Source of the DNA: Geobacteraceae bacterium | Lineage (GTDB): Bacteria > Desulfobacterota > Desulfuromonadia > Geobacterales > Pseudopelobacteraceae | Direction of reading: 5' to 3' | Assembly: GCA_025355325.1 (NCBI GenBank) | Contig: JANXZX010000107.1 | Coordinates: forward strand, 1-42,178 | DNA: 42,178 nt | Shown: in pieces, positions 7,266 through 16,094 of the stretch | Layout: each line of letters begins with the position of its first letter | Position numbering within the stretch: the first letter of the stretch is position 1 | Notes under the pieces: generated by a model | The model's database searches: none | What the model was told of the DNA's origin: nothing | What the model saw: only the letters and a program-made list of their open reading frames with translations | Position numbers and translations under genes: made by a program

Positions 7266-8420
7266 TTACGCCGCCTTCGGCAGCGTTTCATTTTCAAGAT
7301 AAATTCCCATCAATTCACTGTTAGTCAGATCCCGCTTGCGACGGCACGACATGGCCCGCGTCATTTCGAGCAGCGGCTGCGCCAGGCCGCGGTCAACGGC
7401 AATGCCCATACTGCGGAAGCGCTCAATCAAACCACCGGTGCCGGAATGTTTGCCAATGACGATGCTCCGGGTCAGTCCGACTTCCGCCGGGTCAAACCCC
7501 TCGTAATTATGCGGATCCTTGATGACACCGTCGGCATGCAGCCCTGACTCGTGGGCAAAGACCCGCTCGCCGACCACCGGCTTGGAGACCGACAGTGGGC
7601 GGTGGGATGCTTTGGCGACGAAGAGAGACATTTCCCGGAAACGGTGCGTGTCAATGCCGGTATAGACGGCGCAGGCATGCTTCAGCCCCATGACCACCTC
7701 TTCCAGAGCGGCGTTACCGGCCCGCTCGCCGAGGCCGTTGATCGTTGTGTTGACGAACTTCGCGCCGGCGCGGATGCCGGCGATGGCATTGGCGGTCGCC
7801 ATGCCGAGGTCATTGTGGGTATGCACCTCAATATCTACCTCCGGCACCGCCTGCCTTAGAAACGCCACCTTGTCAAACATGCTGAACGGGTCCATAATCC
7901 CCAGAGTATCGCAAAAGCGAAACCGGTCGCCTCCCAATGCCCGGGTGATTTCCATCAGCTCTACCAGAAAGTTCAGGTCGGCACGGCTCGCATCTTCGCC
8001 CCCTACCGAAACATAGAGGTTATGCTGTTTGGCAAAACCGAGCGCCACTTTCAACTGTTCCTTGACCGCTTCACGGTCTTTGCGCAGCTTGTGAACGATC
8101 ATCTGATCGGACACCGACAGTGATATGTCGACGGCCTGCACGCCGCAGGCGATGCTTGACTTGATTTCGGGGACCAGCGCCCGGTTCCAGGTGATCAGAC
8201 GGGCATTCAGGCCAAGATCAACCAGTGAGCGAATGCTGTTTTGCTCTTCCACACCCATGGCGGGAATGCCGCATTCGATCTCGCCAACGCCGATTGAATC
8301 GAGCATGCGGGCAATGGCAATTTTCTCCCGTTTTGAGAAGACAACCCCGGCGGTCTGCTCGCCATCGCGCAGGGTGGTGTCGTCAATTATAACCGGGTGA
8401 CTATTTTTTGAGCATTCCAT
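7266..8420 (-). CDS. nifV: Homocitrate synthase
   Basis: A 384-residue enzyme that condenses acetyl-CoA with 2-oxoglutarate to homocitrate, the organic ligand of the nitrogenase FeMo cofactor. The DRE-TIM motifs are all present: IIDDTTLRDGEQTAG at the N terminus, EVHTHNDLGMATANAIAG in the middle, and FAHESGLHADGV. This wording favours NifV over LeuA/2-isopropylmalate synthase, which is also longer at the C terminus. The ATG at 8420 is chosen because GGGAGGCAGTT precedes it; a further upstream start would lie inside the leader hairpin. It heads a four-gene operon and is divergent from a PAS kinase. Control by a sigma-54 promoter and a leader terminator is suggested. Confidence 0.93.
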   Translation of the reverse strand: MECSKNSHPVIIDDTTLRDGEQTAGVVFSKREKIAIARMLDSIGVGEIECGIPAMGVEEQNSIRSLVDLGLNARLITWNRALVPEIKSSIACGVQAVDISLSVSDQMIVHKLRKDREAVKEQLKVALGFAKQHNLYVSVGGEDASRADLNFLVELMEITRALGGDRFRFCDTLGIMDPFSMFDKVAFLRQAVPEVDIEVHTHNDLGMATANAIAGIRAGAKFVNTTINGLGERAGNAALEEVVMGLKHACAVYTGIDTHRFREMSLFVAKASHRPLSVSKPVVGERVFAHESGLHADGVIKDPHNYEGFDPAEVGLTRSIVIGKHSGTGGLIERFRSMGIAVDRGLAQPLLEMTRAMSCRRKRDLTNSELMGIYLENETLPKAA

Positions 8421-8432
8421 AACTGCCTCCCG

Positions 8433-8474
8433 AAAAATAAAACGCCGAAACTCCAGTGGAGAAGCGGCGGCGTT
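8433..8474 (-). terminator. Terminator/attenuator hairpin in the nifV leader
   Basis: Read on the minus strand, AACGCCG (8468-8474) pairs with CGGCGTT (8441-8447). A smaller CTCC/GGAG stem lies inside the loop, and TTATTTTT follows directly. This is a complete intrinsic terminator, yet it sits between the nifV promoter and the nifV Shine-Dalgarno (GGGAGG), where it would stop the message before the gene. It therefore reads as an attenuator that needs antitermination. Confidence 0.65.
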
Positions 8475-8503
8475 GCCTTTTCTGTACATATCTGGTATTT
8501 AAT

Positions 8504-8521
8504 TTGCACAGGTCGTACCAA
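8504..8521 (-). promoter_or_regulatory. Sigma-54 promoter of the nifV operon
   Basis: The minus strand reads TTGGTACGACCTGTGCAA. This has the invariant GG-N10-GC spacing and matches YTGGCACGRNNNTTGCW at all but about two positions. Transcription would start near 8494 and give a leader of roughly 75 bases. No clear TGT-N10-ACA NifA site was found upstream. Confidence 0.75.
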
Positions 8522-8601
8522 GTGAAAATCAGACCGGCACTTTTTTCCACGCAGCAGACCGCTCCCCCATATTACCGGAAAGCGGGAACAGGAACCTGAC
8601 G

Positions 8602-9738
8602 ATGCCATCTCCCCAAACTTTTTTCGCCGCTGCAGGCAGAGCCGCCGATGACGTGCTGTCGGCCCAGATCCGCTCTATCCAGCAGACTGAGCTGGTAGCT
8701 ACGCTGTTGAATGCCATGCCGATAACCGCCATGGTACTCAACGAGCACCGCCAGATAATTGCGGTCAATAACCGCATGCTGAAAGCGTTTGGTATTTCAG
8801 ATACCGGCTCATTGATTGGCCGGAGACCTGGAGAGGCGCTAGGATGCATACATTTCAGTCATGGACCGGACGGCTGCGGCACCGCAGCGAACTGTTCCGT
8901 CTGCGGCGCCGTCAGGGCAATTTTGGGCAGCTTGGAGAAGGGAGATCAGGTAACAACTGAATGTCGTGTTATGCTGGAAGATGATGGCGGAACCGCCCTT
9001 GATCTTGAAGCGACCGCCACGCCGCTCTATGTTGCCGACAAGCGTTTCACCGTTTTTGCACTCAAAGATATCAGCGCAGAGAAGCGGAAACAGGTCATGG
9101 AACGCGCTTTTTTTCACGACATCATCAACACGGCCGGAGGTATCCACGGTCTCGCCTGCCTGCTCGTCGAACAGGAAGATATGGCGGGCGATAAAGACAG
9201 AGAGTATCGTGGGTTAATGATGATTCTCTCCGGCAACCTGATCGAAGAAATCATGCATCAGCGCAGGCTGTCAGCCGCCGAGCATGGAGAATACCTCCCG
9301 CAACTGGAAGAGGTTGAACTGAATAATCTGCTACAGGGGGTGTGTGACCTGTATGGGCACCACATGCATGTGCCGGGCCGGGAAGTCCGCCTTGAACCGG
9401 GAGAAAAGTGCCTGATCAGTACTGATCCCCCGGTGCTGCGAAGAATAATCGGCAACATGGTGCTTAACGCAATGGAAGCAATTCCTGCTGGCGGGATCGT
9501 AAAGGTCGGCTTCGTTCATTCGCCGGAATCGCTGCGCATCACGGTAAGCAACTCCGGTGAGATGGCGCCCGATACCCAGCTGAAAGTGTTCAAGCGTTCG
9601 TTCAGCAGCAAGTCTGCAACGGGCCGCGGCATCGGCACGTACAGCATGAAGCTGTTCGGAGAGCGCTATCTTGGTGGCAAAGTCGGTTTCAGCTGTGCGG
9701 AAGGACGGACGGCATTTTTTATTGATCTGCCGCTATAA
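8602..9738 (+). CDS. PAS-domain sensor histidine kinase with Cys/His cluster
   Basis: A 378-residue cytoplasmic kinase without membrane segments. A PAS domain (about residues 30-150) contains C82, H84, H87, C92, C98 and C101 in GCIHFSHGPDGCGTAANCSVCG, a likely metal or redox site. The dimerisation part has the phospho-acceptor in RAFFHDIINTAGGIHGL. The ATPase part has NMVLNAMEAIPAGG (N box), a weak G1 box and SKSATGRGIGTYSMKLFGE. It is divergent from nifV with about 180 bases between the starts. Geobacter nif genes are known to be controlled by Gnf two-component systems, so a nif role is plausible but rests on position. No response regulator is adjacent. Confidence 0.85.
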   Translation: MPSPQTFFAAAGRAADDVLSAQIRSIQQTELVATLLNAMPITAMVLNEHRQIIAVNNRMLKAFGISDTGSLIGRRPGEALGCIHFSHGPDGCGTAANCSVCGAVRAILGSLEKGDQVTTECRVMLEDDGGTALDLEATATPLYVADKRFTVFALKDISAEKRKQVMERAFFHDIINTAGGIHGLACLLVEQEDMAGDKDREYRGLMMILSGNLIEEIMHQRRLSAAEHGEYLPQLEEVELNNLLQGVCDLYGHHMHVPGREVRLEPGEKCLISTDPPVLRRIIGNMVLNAMEAIPAGGIVKVGFVHSPESLRITVSNSGEMAPDTQLKVFKRSFSSKSATGRGIGTYSMKLFGERYLGGKVGFSCAEGRTAFFIDLPL

Positions 9739-9841
9739 AACTCTGAATGCAAACGGATCAACTCTCCCCGGTAACAGACTTCTTCGTATGAGCCGGAAAT
9801 AGAACCAGAACACCAGATTGCTATGCCACCCCCCCCATTGG

Positions 9842-9900
9842 GGCCTATAGGCCTACCTTGATAATTCATATTTTTGTATACAAAACAGACACAATATTGT
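9842..9900. promoter_or_regulatory. Three perfect palindromes upstream of the TonB operon
   Basis: The 241-base gap between the kinase and the TonB receptor gene holds three perfect palindromes: GGCCTATAGGCC (9842-9853), TTTTGTATACAAAA (9872-9885) and ACAATATTGT (9891-9900). The second shares TTGTATAC with the region before the gene at 15402. These are candidate regulator sites, perhaps for the NarL-like protein at the end of the operon. No clear sigma-70 boxes were identified here. Confidence 0.4.
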
Positions 9901-9979
9901 TAATGAGAAACTAAACCATCGAAAAATTCACTATGGAAATTATTTTGATCGTGTAATTTGCCATTTATCAGGTATTCCT

Positions 9980-11851
9980 TTGCGACCACTCACACTTCAA
10001 AAGCTTTTCTTTACCCTGCTTGCGTTCCTGATCGGCGGCGCAGTGCCTGCCTTTGCCGACAGCGAAGGACTTGAGTCGCTTGGCATCATTGAAAAATCCG
10101 AAGGACCATCCGTTACAACATCCCGAGTCCCCCGGCCAACGTCAAAAACAGCCGAAAACATAACCGTCATTACGGCCGAACAGATAGCCCACCTTAACGC
10201 CCACACTCTGGCCGATGTGCTGCAAACCGTTCCCGGCATTCAACTCGATTATCTCCGCACTCCAAGCACCTCTACCTACTTCAATATACAAGGGGCATTA
10301 AACACCACGGTGCTGGTATTAATAGACGGTATCCGTAATAACGACTATCAGCAGAACATGGCTCTGCCCGGTTTGATCCCGGTCCAGCAGATCGAACGGA
10401 TCGAGATCATCAGGGGAGCGGCATCAACCGCCTGGGGCTCGGCCCTCGGCGGTGTGATCAACATAATTACCAAATCGCCGAATCAGGAACGCTCGGCGAC
10501 GGGGATGCTTACCGGCTCGACAGGCTCGCAATTTACTGCTGACAACCGCGGCGAACTGAGCGGCACCATAAACCGCTTCGGCTACTATCTGACCGCCGGC
10601 AATCTCCGCTCGGACGGCCTTTCCCCCAACACCGGCACCAACCTGAACAGCCTGTACGGCAAACTAGCCTACCACCTTCCGGGCAACGGCACCTTGACAG
10701 TCGGAGCATCACAACTGACCGCCTCTCCGGGAACGGATGAGGCGGATATCGGTCCCCCCCGCAACTGGGGCTTTGTTCATGACAACAACGAAAACCGCCG
10801 CACCGGCGGCTTCCTCAAATTTTCCCAACCGCTCGGCACAAAGCTGACCCTTGATATTGACGGCTATCTCAACAGTCGGGATGACCATGCCAAGTGGGGT
10901 GGGCGTGATGGGCAGGGAGCTATCACCTTCTTTAATGACAGATTCGTGAGGGAAGATTCACACGGGACAAATGCCCGCTTGACGTGGGGTGATGGGCAGA
11001 AGAACCTGGTGACCGGATTTGAATATGGTCATGTCCATGCCCGTGGCGGAGATCTGCTCAACCCGCCGCCACTTTATGACATGACCTGGGATAGCTGGTC
11101 CTTGTACGCTAACGGGGCCTACACGTTAGACCGTTTCACCATTCTTCCAGGCATTCGCTACGACATTACCGGCACCGCCGGCGACAAAACCAGCTATTCA
11201 CTCGGTATCACCTGTAAACTTACCGAAAGCACGACACTTCGCGCCTACGCTGCTGACGGCTTCAGCTTGCCGACACTTACCAATCCAGGCACTCTGCAAA
11301 AGATAAAAACCGTTCAAAGCGGCGTTGAAAGTGGCTCGATTCCATATCTCTGGCTGAAGGGAACTTATTTTTTCAACACCCTGCGCAACAGTCAATCGGG
11401 TGGCCAAATTACAACCACCAATCAGGATCGCCAGGGGTTCGAGATTGAGGCCCGTACCACACCTGTTTACAACTTCTCACTTGCCGCCGGCTATACCTAC
11501 CTGTACGTAAACAACAGCGACACCGGCGAACGACTGCAGACCAACAGCGACCAGTCAGTTCCTCCCCATCTTGTCAAACTGGCGCTGAATTATGATCATG
11601 CCGACCTTGGACTTCATGGCGTACTGACCGGCAACTATGTCTGGTGGAATTCTCCGGCAGACTACCCGTCACGCAGCAGCGGCATGATCTGGGATCTGCA
11701 CCTCAACTGGAAACTGAAGCCGGTATATACGCTGTCACCGGAACTGTTCTTCTCCGGCCACAACCTGTTCAATGGCGCACAGAGTGTTGACGAAGAGCTC
11801 TACCCCAATGCAAAGCGCTGGTTCGACGGTGGAATACGGGTGAGGTTCTGA
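9980..11851 (+). CDS. TonB-dependent outer-membrane receptor
   Basis: A 623-residue protein with a signal peptide (LFFTLLAFLIGGAVPAFA). The plug domain is clear: TAENITVITAEQIAHLNAHT, LADVLQTVPGIQL, VLVLIDGIRNND and IERIEIIRGAASTAWGSALG, followed by a beta-barrel region and a terminal aromatic (GGIRVRF). Such receptors import scarce substrates across the outer membrane using TonB energy. The start is a TTG with only a weak ribosome site, chosen because it begins the signal peptide. Its stop overlaps the next ATG. Operon partners are a binding protein and a two-component system, so it may supply ligand for sensing. The substrate is unknown; the absence of an ABC permease argues against simple uptake. 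Confidence 0.92.
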   Translation: MRPLTLQKLFFTLLAFLIGGAVPAFADSEGLESLGIIEKSEGPSVTTSRVPRPTSKTAENITVITAEQIAHLNAHTLADVLQTVPGIQLDYLRTPSTSTYFNIQGALNTTVLVLIDGIRNNDYQQNMALPGLIPVQQIERIEIIRGAASTAWGSALGGVINIITKSPNQERSATGMLTGSTGSQFTADNRGELSGTINRFGYYLTAGNLRSDGLSPNTGTNLNSLYGKLAYHLPGNGTLTVGASQLTASPGTDEADIGPPRNWGFVHDNNENRRTGGFLKFSQPLGTKLTLDIDGYLNSRDDHAKWGGRDGQGAITFFNDRFVREDSHGTNARLTWGDGQKNLVTGFEYGHVHARGGDLLNPPPLYDMTWDSWSLYANGAYTLDRFTILPGIRYDITGTAGDKTSYSLGITCKLTESTTLRAYAADGFSLPTLTNPGTLQKIKTVQSGVESGSIPYLWLKGTYFFNTLRNSQSGGQITTTNQDRQGFEIEARTTPVYNFSLAAGYTYLYVNNSDTGERLQTNSDQSVPPHLVKLALNYDHADLGLHGVLTGNYVWWNSPADYPSRSSGMIWDLHLNWKLKPVYTLSPELFFSGHNLFNGAQSVDEELYPNAKRWFDGGIRVRF

Positions 11852-12702
11852 TGAGGCGCCTCGTCCTTATCATACTCGCCCTGGCGACCCTGCTGCCGTC
11901 CCTGGCACACGCCTACGACATTCTCGTTGTTCAGAGCAGCCGCAATGCCGGTTACGAAACGGTCCTGAAAAACTTCCAGGCATCTACTAAAGCCTCACAG
12001 AGGGTAATAGTGCTGACCGACTACGCCGAAGTGGATACCGCCGGTATCGTTCGTGAAGATCGACCCCGGTTGATACTGGCCATAGGTGATGCCGCCATCA
12101 AAGCGACCGGCAAGATCCAGAGAACTCCGCAAATTGCCGTGATGTCGCTTGAAGCTGCTTCAAAACCCAATATTACCGGCATCACGGTCTTCGCCCCTCC
12201 GGCGCGCTATTGTGAACTGTTCAACCAGATGAGAGTGCAGCGGGTTGGCATCATCCATAATCCGGACAAAACAGGTTGGTACCTGGAAAAAGTACGCAAG
12301 GCAGCCGAAAAGGCTGGAATCTGGCTGGAAGTACGTTCGGTAAAGACACCCAAAGAGGTCCTGGCCAAACTTGACTCACTGGCCGGCAAAGTTGATGCCC
12401 TGTGGATGCTTCCCGATACCACAGCGGTTACCCGTGAAACAACCGAGGCCTATTTCCATTTTGGCCAGAATCATGCGGTGCCGATAATCTCGTTTGCCTC
12501 AAGCTACCTGGGATTGGGAGCAGCAGCAGTAATTGAGATGGACCTGCCCGCAATAGGACGTCAGGCTGGCAACATGGCGGCAGCACTGCTTGGAGGGGCG
12601 ATAATCGGCACCATGCCTTTTGAAGGTCCAAGCCGTACTGATATCAAGACGAATCACACCATACTTAAAAAGCTCAGTCTGGATTTCATGCTTTCCGAGT
12701 AA
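11851..12702 (+). CDS. Periplasmic ABC-type substrate-binding protein
   Basis: A 283-residue protein with a signal peptide (MRRLVLIILALATLLPSLAHA, split as two short segments MRRLVLIILA and LATLLPSLAHA) and an ABC_sub_bind (PF04392-like) fold. Visible family features are ILVVQSS, a middle IIHNPDKTGWYLE segment, DALWMLPDTTAVT and VPIISFASSYLGLGAA. It should bind a small ligand in the periplasm. The ATG overlaps the receptor stop (TGATG), and the kinase follows after 24 bases. No permease or ATPase gene accompanies it. Together with the kinase this suggests ligand presentation to the sensor instead of transport. Confidence 0.85.
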   Translation: MRRLVLIILALATLLPSLAHAYDILVVQSSRNAGYETVLKNFQASTKASQRVIVLTDYAEVDTAGIVREDRPRLILAIGDAAIKATGKIQRTPQIAVMSLEAASKPNITGITVFAPPARYCELFNQMRVQRVGIIHNPDKTGWYLEKVRKAAEKAGIWLEVRSVKTPKEVLAKLDSLAGKVDALWMLPDTTAVTRETTEAYFHFGQNHAVPIISFASSYLGLGAAAVIEMDLPAIGRQAGNMAAALLGGAIIGTMPFEGPSRTDIKTNHTILKKLSLDFMLSE

Positions 12703-12726
12703 CCTTCCGAAACACAGGGGACACTC

Positions 12727-14583
12727 ATGTCGCCACACATGCGGACGATACTCTTCCGGTCATCGTTCCAGTTCAAGCTTCTGTTTATATTCACTCTGCT
12801 AACCGGCCTGTGCTCTGTTAGTGTCACTTCCCTCCATATAGTTTTCGAAATTGCAGAATACCGGAGAAACATCTCCGAAAAGCTCCAGTTGGAATCACAT
12901 CATTTGGCCGAGACCATCCGCCTTCCGCTTTATGCCGAGAATCGCGCGACCCTGCAGCAGTTTGCTGAAAAAGCGCTCCATATTCCGGAAGTACGCGCTG
13001 TAATGATAAGCAACGGTGCCGGCAAGGTATTGGCAGTCGCTCAACTGCCGGTTATTGATACGAAGACTGAGACCATCAAAGTAGAAGCCGATATCCACGG
13101 AACAGGCATGGCAAGTTCTCCTGATTCGGCCATCAGCGGCGGAAGCGACCCAACCGCCGCATTGATCGGCAAAGTCCGCCTGGAGCGTGGCACGGATGAT
13201 CTGTCACGTAGGATTCACCGGCTTGTCCTTGTCTCATCAGGTATTGCACTGGCATTCTGGCTGACCGTCTCCCTTCTCTGTCACCTTGCCCTCCGGAAAG
13301 TCACCCGATCTTTTAAAACCCTCATGCATGGCATAGCCACCATGCAGGGTGGTGATATGTCTTCCCGGATAGAAGTTGTTTCTGACGATGAGCCGGGCAT
13401 TGCTGCCAATGCCTTCAATGAGTTGGCAGTTTCGTTGCACCGGCGGGATGAGGAGAATCAACAACTTCATCAGGAACTCCGTGACAGGGAACAGCATCTT
13501 AAGCTGCTGCTGGAGATCACTGAGCGGGATACGCGAATTCGTCTGAGCATGGCATCCGCGAATGCCTTTTTGTTCGCGTGGGACATAGACCTTACCACGA
13601 AAATAATTTCCTATTCTGATGGTGTAGAGCACGTCTTCGACACTGAAATATTGAAAGATGATTTTTACGATCTGAAAAAACTAGCTTCACGTATCCACGA
13701 AAAGGATCTTGTCCGCCTCAGAAGTTTTGATTCAGGCGCAGTATCACTCGATGAGCAATTTAGAATCAAAGTCATCGATGAGAGCTATATCTGGGTCGAG
13801 ATTCACGGGAAAATCATCTATGAGGATCAAGGTAAACCGGTACGCGTAGTTGGAATCGGTCAGAATATCACGGAACGGAAACAGCTTGAGGTTGCCCAGC
13901 GAAGAGTAAATGCCCTGGCACAGGATCTTGCGTTGGCAGAGGAGCGGGAAAGATACAGAATTGCCGAAGAGCTTCATGACGAGGTCGGCCCAAATCTCCT
14001 GTTCTGTCTGATAAAGCTGGAGTCCCTTCGTTCGATGTCGCCCGATCAAGCATATTATGACCAGATTGAGCCGATTGAAGACATTATCAGCCTCTCTATT
14101 GAAGAGCTCAGATCACTTACTTTCCAGCTTCGTCCACCAATTTTATCAACCGCCGGGTTTATGCCCGCTCTAAAGTGGCTTGTTAATGAATTTCATGATA
14201 AATACGGGATTGAAGTGAGCATTGCAGCCACTACAACTGAACATCAGATGGATATTGAGTGCCGATCTACCCTGTTTCAGGTCGTCAGGGAAACTCTGGT
14301 CAATATAATTAAACATGCCGGAACCAAACAAGCGGCAATTTCAATTGAAAAGAGTGCGGGAAAAATCATCGTCACGGTTCAGGATCATGGTATCGGCTTT
14401 GATCCGGCAGTGAAATTGATACCGAAAAGTGACACCCAGGGGTTCGGAATGTTCAATATCGGTCAGAAGATTGAGCATATCGGTGGTTCAATAGTGTTTG
14501 ACTCCAGGCCGGGAGCGGGCACATTGGTTACGATCACCGTTCCTGAAAGAATAACAGCCGGGAACACGGGAGATACCGTATGA
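12727..14583 (+). CDS. Membrane sensor histidine kinase, NarX/HisKA_3 type
   Basis: A 618-residue membrane kinase. TM1 is near residues 16-40 (LLFIFTLLTGLCSVSVTSLH). A periplasmic domain of about 120 residues follows, then TM2 near residues 165-187, a HAMP domain (FKTLMHGIATMQGGDM), a PAS domain and the HisKA_3 helix ALAEERERYRIAEELHDEVG with the phosphorylated His. The ATPase domain has RETLVNIIKHAG, DHGIGFDP and GFGMFNIGQKIEHIGG. It overlaps the regulator gene by four bases (ATGA). The periplasmic domain probably meets the adjacent binding protein; this is inference. Confidence 0.92.
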   Translation: MSPHMRTILFRSSFQFKLLFIFTLLTGLCSVSVTSLHIVFEIAEYRRNISEKLQLESHHLAETIRLPLYAENRATLQQFAEKALHIPEVRAVMISNGAGKVLAVAQLPVIDTKTETIKVEADIHGTGMASSPDSAISGGSDPTAALIGKVRLERGTDDLSRRIHRLVLVSSGIALAFWLTVSLLCHLALRKVTRSFKTLMHGIATMQGGDMSSRIEVVSDDEPGIAANAFNELAVSLHRRDEENQQLHQELRDREQHLKLLLEITERDTRIRLSMASANAFLFAWDIDLTTKIISYSDGVEHVFDTEILKDDFYDLKKLASRIHEKDLVRLRSFDSGAVSLDEQFRIKVIDESYIWVEIHGKIIYEDQGKPVRVVGIGQNITERKQLEVAQRRVNALAQDLALAEERERYRIAEELHDEVGPNLLFCLIKLESLRSMSPDQAYYDQIEPIEDIISLSIEELRSLTFQLRPPILSTAGFMPALKWLVNEFHDKYGIEVSIAATTTEHQMDIECRSTLFQVVRETLVNIIKHAGTKQAAISIEKSAGKIIVTVQDHGIGFDPAVKLIPKSDTQGFGMFNIGQKIEHIGGSIVFDSRPGAGTLVTITVPERITAGNTGDTV

Positions 14584-15230
14584 ACATCCGCATACTGATA
14601 GCCGAAGACCATAATATCGTACGTGAGGGTTTAAAGGGATTACTGGAAAAGGAGCCGGACTTTTCCATCGTCGGCGAGGCCGGAAACGGATTCGAGGCGG
14701 TGCGGTTGGCAGGTGAACTTAAACCGGATGTCATAATCATGGACATTTCCATGCCCGGCATGAATGGTACGGAAGCGACTCGACAGGTACTTAAAGCCAA
14801 TAGCAACGTCAGGGTTTTAGCACTCTCCATGGAGTCAGATCGGAGATTTATCGTGGATGCGCTTGAATCCGGGGCGTGTGGTTATGTCCTCAAGGACGCC
14901 TACTTCAAGGAACTGTCTGAAGCCATCCGCGCAGTTGCCAAAGGGGAAACTTACCTCGGCCCACGCATTAATGAGCTCATCATCAAGGACTATCTCCAGC
15001 GGATACCCGATGGTCTGCCACTGAACTTTACCAGCCTCACGGAACGTGAACGCGAATTACTGAAGATGGTTGCCAACGGCAAGAATACCAAAGACATTGC
15101 CAGCGAACTGGACATCAGCAACAAAACTGTGGAGGCGCACCGTCAGAACATCATGAAGAAATTAAACCTGTTCAGCATCGCCGAACTCACCAAATTTGCC
15201 GTCCGCGAAGGATTGACCTCCCACCTTTAG
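14580..15230 (+). CDS. NarL/FixJ-family response regulator
   Basis: A 216-residue regulator. The receiver domain has the acidic pair E9/D10, D55 in DVIIMDISMPG as phosphorylation site, and K in VLKDAYFKELSEA. The C-terminal LuxR-type helix-turn-helix reads LTERERELLKMVANGKNTKD then ISNKTVEAHRQNIMKKL. It is the cognate partner of the NarX-like kinase, shown by the ATGA overlap. It likely controls the TonB operon or the following locus. Candidate sites containing TTGTATAC lie at 9872-9885 and 15307-15314. Confidence 0.94.
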   Translation: MNIRILIAEDHNIVREGLKGLLEKEPDFSIVGEAGNGFEAVRLAGELKPDVIIMDISMPGMNGTEATRQVLKANSNVRVLALSMESDRRFIVDALESGACGYVLKDAYFKELSEAIRAVAKGETYLGPRINELIIKDYLQRIPDGLPLNFTSLTERERELLKMVANGKNTKDIASELDISNKTVEAHRQNIMKKLNLFSIAELTKFAVREGLTSHL

Positions 15231-15298
15231 ACTTTTCCACCCAATGTAGCCCCGATTACGCCTAAGGCAAATTGAAGTCGTCAGGAATTTTTGCCTGA

Positions 15299-15326
15299 TT
15301 TACAAATTGTATACGCCGTATAGAAT
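15299..15326 (+). promoter_or_regulatory. Promoter with TTGTATAC in the spacer
   Basis: TTTACA (15299-15304) and TAGAAT (15321-15326) are separated by 16 bases and each match consensus at five of six positions. TTGTATAC (15307-15314) fills the spacer and matches the core of the palindrome at 9872-9885 upstream of the TonB operon. It lies about 75 bases before the gene at 15402. Confidence 0.5.
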
Positions 15327-15401
15327 ATCTCACCGGTTGAATATACCCCTCAGTTTTTAAGCCTTTGCGACTGAAGTAACAGATTTAAGGAGGTCGCATT
15401 G

Positions 15402-15653
15402 ATGATTGAACAATATGTCCATAATCTTGCCGAGGAAATGGGGATAGAGCTTGCCGACGTGTCACTTACGGATGGTACAAATTTAGGCTGCAAAGATGTT
15501 CAACTGTTAGACATCTCATCTAAAAAAAAGCTCGTGAGCACGTTAATTTTTCGTATAGACCTCATGTATCTGGAAAATGGGCAGAATAACTGTGAATTAG
15601 AGATAAGGATACGAAAAGCTTTATTACAACTGCAGAAGTGTGATTATTGCTGA
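15402..15653 (+). CDS. Small hypothetical protein
   Basis: An 83-residue protein, MIEQYVHNLAEEMGIELADV followed by a mixed alpha/beta pattern, ending LQKCDYC with two cysteines. I do not recognise a family. A strong AAGGAGGT seven bases before the ATG at 15402 decides the start over the adjoining TTG. It has no signal peptide. It lies between the NarL-like regulator and the PhnD-like/kinase pair, behind its own predicted promoter. Confidence 0.7.
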   Translation: MIEQYVHNLAEEMGIELADVSLTDGTNLGCKDVQLLDISSKKKLVSTLIFRIDLMYLENGQNNCELEIRIRKALLQLQKCDYC

Positions 15654-15690
15654 ATATATGGCTGCCACGCCATCATGACAGGAGTCGCAA

Positions 15691-15969
15691 GTGAGGCAGG
15701 CAAAATCACCGGATAAGCGCGATTTCCTCCTGAGTGATCACAAACCTGACCATTCAGACAGGCTTGATTACCCCGTACAATGGGTTTTCGGTGACTTATA
15801 TATATGTAAGAGAAAAATGAATTGTTGCCACAGAACTTCATTCGGACTTAACGATTACTGTTCGTGGTTGTTGGGAAACGGCTCGAGTACAGAACCCGAT
15901 CCTCCATGCATACGCAGGATGAATGAGTGCGTGAAAGAGCAAAACAGCGACATCGGACGCAATATTTAA
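15691..15969 (+). CDS. Doubtful small open frame
   Basis: A possible 92-residue protein starting at GTG with AGGAG eight bases upstream (MRQAKSPDKRDFLLSDHKPD). It contains several cysteines (KRKMNCCHRT, DYCSWL, PPCIRRMNEC) but no recognisable domain. It overlaps alternative upstream starts of the PhnD-like gene. It may be a real small gene or chance coding in a leader. Composition does not settle it. Confidence 0.3.
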   Translation: MRQAKSPDKRDFLLSDHKPDHSDRLDYPVQWVFGDLYICKRKMNCCHRTSFGLNDYCSWLLGNGSSTEPDPPCIRRMNECVKEQNSDIGRNI

Positions 15970-16094
15970 ACCGTATGGCTTATGTGAGGGAATTCAATTT
16001 GATCATCCGGACTAGTGTTATGCCTTCAAGCAGTCCCCTCAAAGCATTTTCCATGATATTCCTACTTTTCCCCATTACCCTGGTCTTCTCACTC

